This document shows, piece after piece, positions 14,726-17,269 of a DNA stretch of 17,269 nt (the stretch's first letter is position 1; each line of letters begins with the position of its first letter). Both the position numbers and the translations under genes were made by a program. This DNA is from an uncultured Acidocella sp. (GTDB lineage: Bacteria; Pseudomonadota; Alphaproteobacteria; Acetobacterales; Acetobacteraceae), in NCBI RefSeq assembly GCF_946222605.1, contig NZ_CAMIIE010000060.1, positions 1 through 17,269 of the forward strand. The letters are read 5' to 3'. Under the pieces are notes generated by a model. It did not search any database and had not been told where the DNA came from. It saw only the letters and a list, made by a program, of their open reading frames with translations.

Positions 14726-15448
14726 ATGAGCAGGCTCGGTGATCGCGCTGTGGTGTTCGGGGCCAGCGGTGCCATTGGCGGCGCTTTGGTTGACGCGTTG
14801 AGGCGACGCGGCGTGGGGGAGGTGCATGCGCTGTCACGGCAGCCTGGTGCGAATTCACCCGGGGTTTATCCGGCTTATGTCGATTTGTTGGACGAGGTAA
14901 GTCTCGGTGGCCAGGCGGCGCGGCTGGGTGCTGATGGGATGTTGGATACGATCATCGTCGCAACCGGCCTCCTGCATGCGCCCGGGATGCTGCCTGAGAA
15001 GGCATTGCGTGATCTGCGGCCAGAGTCGCTGGCCACATTGTTCGCGGTAAATTGTATTGGCCCGAGCCTGGTGATGAAACATTTTCTGGGCCTGCTGCCG
15101 CGCGACCGGCCTGCCAGGTTCGCGGCACTTTCGGCACGCGTTGGAAGTATCTCCGATAATCAAAAAGGCGGCTGGTACGGCTATCGCGCCGCGAAGGCCG
15201 GGCTCAACATGATGCTGCGTAGTGCGGCGATCGAGATCGCCCGGCGCGCGCCGCAAGCTGTCATCATGGGTCTTCACCCGGGCACGGTCGATAGCGCGTT
15301 GTCGCAACCATTTCAGAAACTGGTCCCGCCGGGGCAGTTGCGCCAGCCCGAGGATGCGGCCGAGCAATTGCTGGATGTGCTGGAAGCGGCCAGGCCGGAG
15401 CAATCCGGCAAATTATTCGCTTATGACGGGACGGAGATTTTGCCATGA
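14726..15448 (+). CDS. SDR family protein, C-factor (CsgA)-like
   Basis: This 240-residue protein is an atypical short-chain dehydrogenase. Cofactor motif GASGAIG at 12-18, VNCIGP at 108-113, then Ser136, Tyr153 and Lys157 (YRAAKAG) form the usual catalytic set, followed by LHPGTVDSALS (183-193) and a C-terminal FAYDGTEILP. This layout is that of C-factor/YdfG-like SDRs. The ATG at 14726 is preferred; GTG at 14720 would add two residues, and neither has a strong ribosome site. Its stop overlaps the start of the FAD oxidoreductase (ATGA), so the two are translated together. SDR plus renalase-like flavoenzyme pairs are often seen near photolyase genes in other bacteria (from memory), but no photolyase is in this window. 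Confidence 0.9.
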   Translation: MSRLGDRAVVFGASGAIGGALVDALRRRGVGEVHALSRQPGANSPGVYPAYVDLLDEVSLGGQAARLGADGMLDTIIVATGLLHAPGMLPEKALRDLRPESLATLFAVNCIGPSLVMKHFLGLLPRDRPARFAALSARVGSISDNQKGGWYGYRAAKAGLNMMLRSAAIEIARRAPQAVIMGLHPGTVDSALSQPFQKLVPPGQLRQPEDAAEQLLDVLEAARPEQSGKLFAYDGTEILP

Positions 15449-16437
15449 CCTCATTATCCGTCGCCGTCATCGGTGCGGGCGCGGCGGGGCTGGCGACGGC
15501 GCGCGCGCTCTCGCGTCATTTTTCGGTGCGCGTTTTCGAAAAAGCACGTGGACCGGGCGGGCGCCTGGCGCATCGCCGCCGCGAGCATTTCGCGTTTGAT
15601 TTCGGCGCGCAATATTTTACCGCGCGCGATCCCCGCTTTGTCGCGGAGGTGGCGGCATTGCGCAGCGCCGGCATCGTCTCCCCATGGCACTGCCGGTTTT
15701 CGAAAATGGAGAATGGGCGTGAGATAGATCGCCAGATTTGGGATGATGATACGGCGCATTATGTCGGGACTGGCCGCATGAGCGCGCTCTCCGCTTATTG
15801 GGCGAGCGGCATGGATGTGAAATTGCAAACCAGGATCACGCAGTTGCGTGAGACGCGAACCGGCTGGAGCCTGCAAAGTGACAGCGGGGAGGTGTTCGGC
15901 CCGTTTGCCTTCGTGGTCATCGCCTTGCCGGCGTTGCAGGCGGCCGCTTTATTGCCCGATCAGTCGCCCTTGCGTGTCAACGCCCAGGAAGCGCGCATGT
16001 CTGGCTGTTTTGCATTGATGCTGGGGTTGGAAGCGCCTGCGGAATTAACTTTCGATGCCGCGGAAATTATCAACGGGCCGCTCAGTTGGCTGGCGGTTTG
16101 TGACTCCAGGCCAGGGCATGAAGCCGGGCCGGGGCTGGTGGTGCTGTCCAATAATCTCTGGGCGGATGTCCATATGGAAGATCCCCCGTCTCTGGTTGAG
16201 GCGGTGATGCGCGCGGAACTCGATCGTCTGATCGCGGCGAAATTGCGGGTGGTGCACGCGGATCTGCATCGCTGGCGCTATGCAAATTGTCCGCCAATCC
16301 ATGATGCTTTGCCGATGCTCGATGCCAGGAATCGTCTGGCGCTGTGCGGGGACTGGACAGATCACGGGCGCGTCGAGGCGGCGTACCTGTCCGGTGTGCG
16401 GATCGCGGAGCTGGTCCGCGGGGTGCTTACGGCTTAG
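15445..16437 (+). CDS. NAD(P)/FAD-dependent oxidoreductase, renalase-like
   Basis: This 330-residue flavoprotein starts with the Rossmann FAD motif VAVIGAGAAGLATA (6-19), Glu32 for the ribose, and the RGPGGR signature (35-40) of the amine-oxidase/renalase group. The C-terminal FAD contact LCGDW...VEAAYLSGVRIAE is also present. Length fits bacterial renalase-like enzymes, which oxidise off-form dihydronicotinamides; other relatives have no known reaction. There is no signal peptide, so a cytoplasmic location is expected. Its ATG overlaps the stop of the SDR gene by the ATGA arrangement. Family is clear, substrate is inference. Confidence 0.9.
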   Translation: MTSLSVAVIGAGAAGLATARALSRHFSVRVFEKARGPGGRLAHRRREHFAFDFGAQYFTARDPRFVAEVAALRSAGIVSPWHCRFSKMENGREIDRQIWDDDTAHYVGTGRMSALSAYWASGMDVKLQTRITQLRETRTGWSLQSDSGEVFGPFAFVVIALPALQAAALLPDQSPLRVNAQEARMSGCFALMLGLEAPAELTFDAAEIINGPLSWLAVCDSRPGHEAGPGLVVLSNNLWADVHMEDPPSLVEAVMRAELDRLIAAKLRVVHADLHRWRYANCPPIHDALPMLDARNRLALCGDWTDHGRVEAAYLSGVRIAELVRGVLTA

Positions 16438-16492
16438 CGCGTGGCAGAGGCATCGCGCGCATCAACAGATCGAATTTTCGTCAATAAAATAC

Positions 16493-16521
16493 TTGTCATT
16501 TGTTAAGTCTCCAAGGATAGT
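16493..16521 (+). promoter_or_regulatory. Predicted sigma70-type promoter for the formate/nitrite transporter
   Basis: TTGTCA (16493-16498) and GATAGT (16516-16521) are separated by 17 nt and match consensus at five and four of six positions. The start codon lies about 90 nt downstream of the -10 box. No other gene stands between this point and the transporter. Confidence 0.45.
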
Positions 16522-16613
16522 GTGGCACTCGGTGGCTCGGCGCGTTTGTGCCGTCGTTCGCCGTGCTCGCAAAAATATCCAATAATCGCGTGTCATTTTC
16601 TTGGAGAGTATTC

Positions 16614-17222
16614 ATGGATTGGCTTAATCCCCCGGCCCTGGCCGGCGCCATGCTGGAAGCCGGAACAAAGAAGGCAAATCTTCCGGCAAAGACCATCTTA
16701 TTGACCGGCATCCTTTCGGGCATGTTTCTGGGTTTCACCACCACCTTGTTCGTGAATGCGCTTGTCGCAACGGGGGATGGCGTGGTGGCGGCCTTGTTCT
16801 TCCCGGTCGGGTTCATCCTGCTCGTCCTGCTTGGGCTTGAACTTTTCACCGGCAACGCGGCATTGCTGCCTTACGCGCAGATGGGCGGGCGGATTTCCGG
16901 CGGCCAGGTCGTCTCCGGCCTCGTCACGGTCTATATCGGCAATCTCATCGGCAGTGTGATCTACGCTTTGCTCTTTGCCGCCATCGATACGAAATTCTTC
17001 ACCGACGCGCCGTCGCCGGTTGGCGCGAAAGTCGCCGCCATCGCCACCTTGAAAGTGGTGCCTTATATGAGCGCGGGCGCGGCCGGTTGGGGCACGGCGC
17101 TGCTGAAAGGCGTCATCTGCAACTGGATGGTCAGCCTCGGCGCGGTGATGGCGCTGGTCACGCGCTCGACCATTGGCAAAATCTTCGCGATGTATCTGCC
17201 GATCATGGCCTTCGTGGGGTGA
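16614..17222 (+). pseudogene. Formate/nitrite transporter (FNT) family protein, C-terminus cut off by transposon end
   Basis: The N-terminal 201 residues match the FNT channel family (pentameric formate, nitrite or hydrosulfide channels): NPPALAGAMLEAG near the start, the loop GLELFTGN (74-81), YIGNLIGS (107-114) and the family signature LKGVICNWMVSL (164-175). The protein then breaks at AMYLPIMAFV, where a 38-bp Tn3-type repeat begins; one more codon and a TGA follow inside the repeat. Family members are about 270-290 residues. The missing part includes the conserved central His (in GxEH...NM) and the last helices, so the channel cannot work normally. GGAGAG stands upstream of the ATG at 16614; a longer frame from 16548 lacks support. 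Confidence 0.87.
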
Positions 17223-17253
17223 CTACACGAAAGTGACGTATCTGCACGCTAAG
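17216..17253 (+). mobile_element. Tn3-family terminal inverted repeat, 38 bp (right border)
   Basis: It begins GGGGTGACTACACGA and ends TCTGCACGCTAAG, 38 bp, with Tn3-family style ends. It is oriented with GGGG against the FNT gene and TAAG toward the right edge, so the element extends beyond the window. It matches the left-border repeat at 24 of 38 positions, including the first five and the last eleven. The flanking 5 bp are ttcgt (17211-17215), which do not equal those at the left border. Sixteen bases of transposon interior follow. Confidence 0.8.
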
Positions 17254-17269
17254 GGCGAACAAATCCGGT

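Noticed and set aside
18..17253. One circular element with a single Tn3 transposon joining both borders
   Set aside because: The 5-bp flanks differ (ccaaa and ttcgt), the interrupted genes are different, and the repeats match at only 24 of 38 positions, so a simple single insertion is not supported.
1..17269. CRISPR arrays, rRNA or tRNA genes
   Set aside because: I saw no regularly spaced direct repeats and no rRNA or tRNA signatures on either strand.

Overview
The window is a GC-rich stretch from a Gram-negative bacterium, most likely an alphaproteobacterium. The IS5-type transposase relic and the catabolic gene families fit an Acetobacteraceae/Acidiphilium-like host, but that placement is recollection and only weakly supported. 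It holds two catabolic gene clusters, a small zone of decayed genes between them, three ordinary gene units on the right, and a transposon end at each border.

Borders: positions 18-55 and 17216-17253 are each 38 bp long and have the form of Tn3-family terminal inverted repeats (outer GGGG, inner ACGCTAAG). They point away from each other. The transposon bodies therefore lie outside the window, and each one has cut a gene at the edge: an MHS-type MFS transporter on the left and a formate/nitrite transporter on the right.

Region 1 (18-5300, all minus strand): a probable six-gene operon read right to left. It encodes a metallo-beta-lactamase-fold lactonase (TTG start), a NIPSNAP protein, a 3-hydroxyisobutyrate-dehydrogenase-like enzyme, an aldehyde dehydrogenase, a carboxymuconolactone-decarboxylase-like protein and the truncated transporter. 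A good sigma70-type promoter lies at 5342-5370. The set suggests import of a lactone-forming, hydroxylated or aromatic acid, followed by lactone opening and oxidation. The substrate is not known.

Region 2 (5295-6830): no intact gene. It holds a small structured repeat (5465-5530), a Fur-box-like palindrome (5720-5734) in front of the first 63 codons of a dead ferric-iron binding protein gene, and a heavily mutated IS5-family transposase on the minus strand.

Region 3 (6740-8525): an intact ACS-type MFS transporter with an inverted repeat over its promoter, followed by an AT-rich 390 bp gap.

Region 4 (8526-12700, minus strand): IclR regulator, sodium:solute symporter, cytoplasmic Asp-box beta-propeller ('sialidase-like') and a short SDR. 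They are tightly packed with start/stop overlaps. A perfect 15-bp palindrome upstream of the regulator is a candidate IclR operator. This looks like a self-contained uptake and catabolism module for a sugar acid or glycoside.

Region 5 (12908-16437): a phospholipase D-family protein with a small ORF in front of it (minus strand), and divergently an SDR plus a renalase-like FAD oxidoreductase (plus strand, ATGA overlap). The truncated formate/nitrite transporter with its own promoter closes the window.
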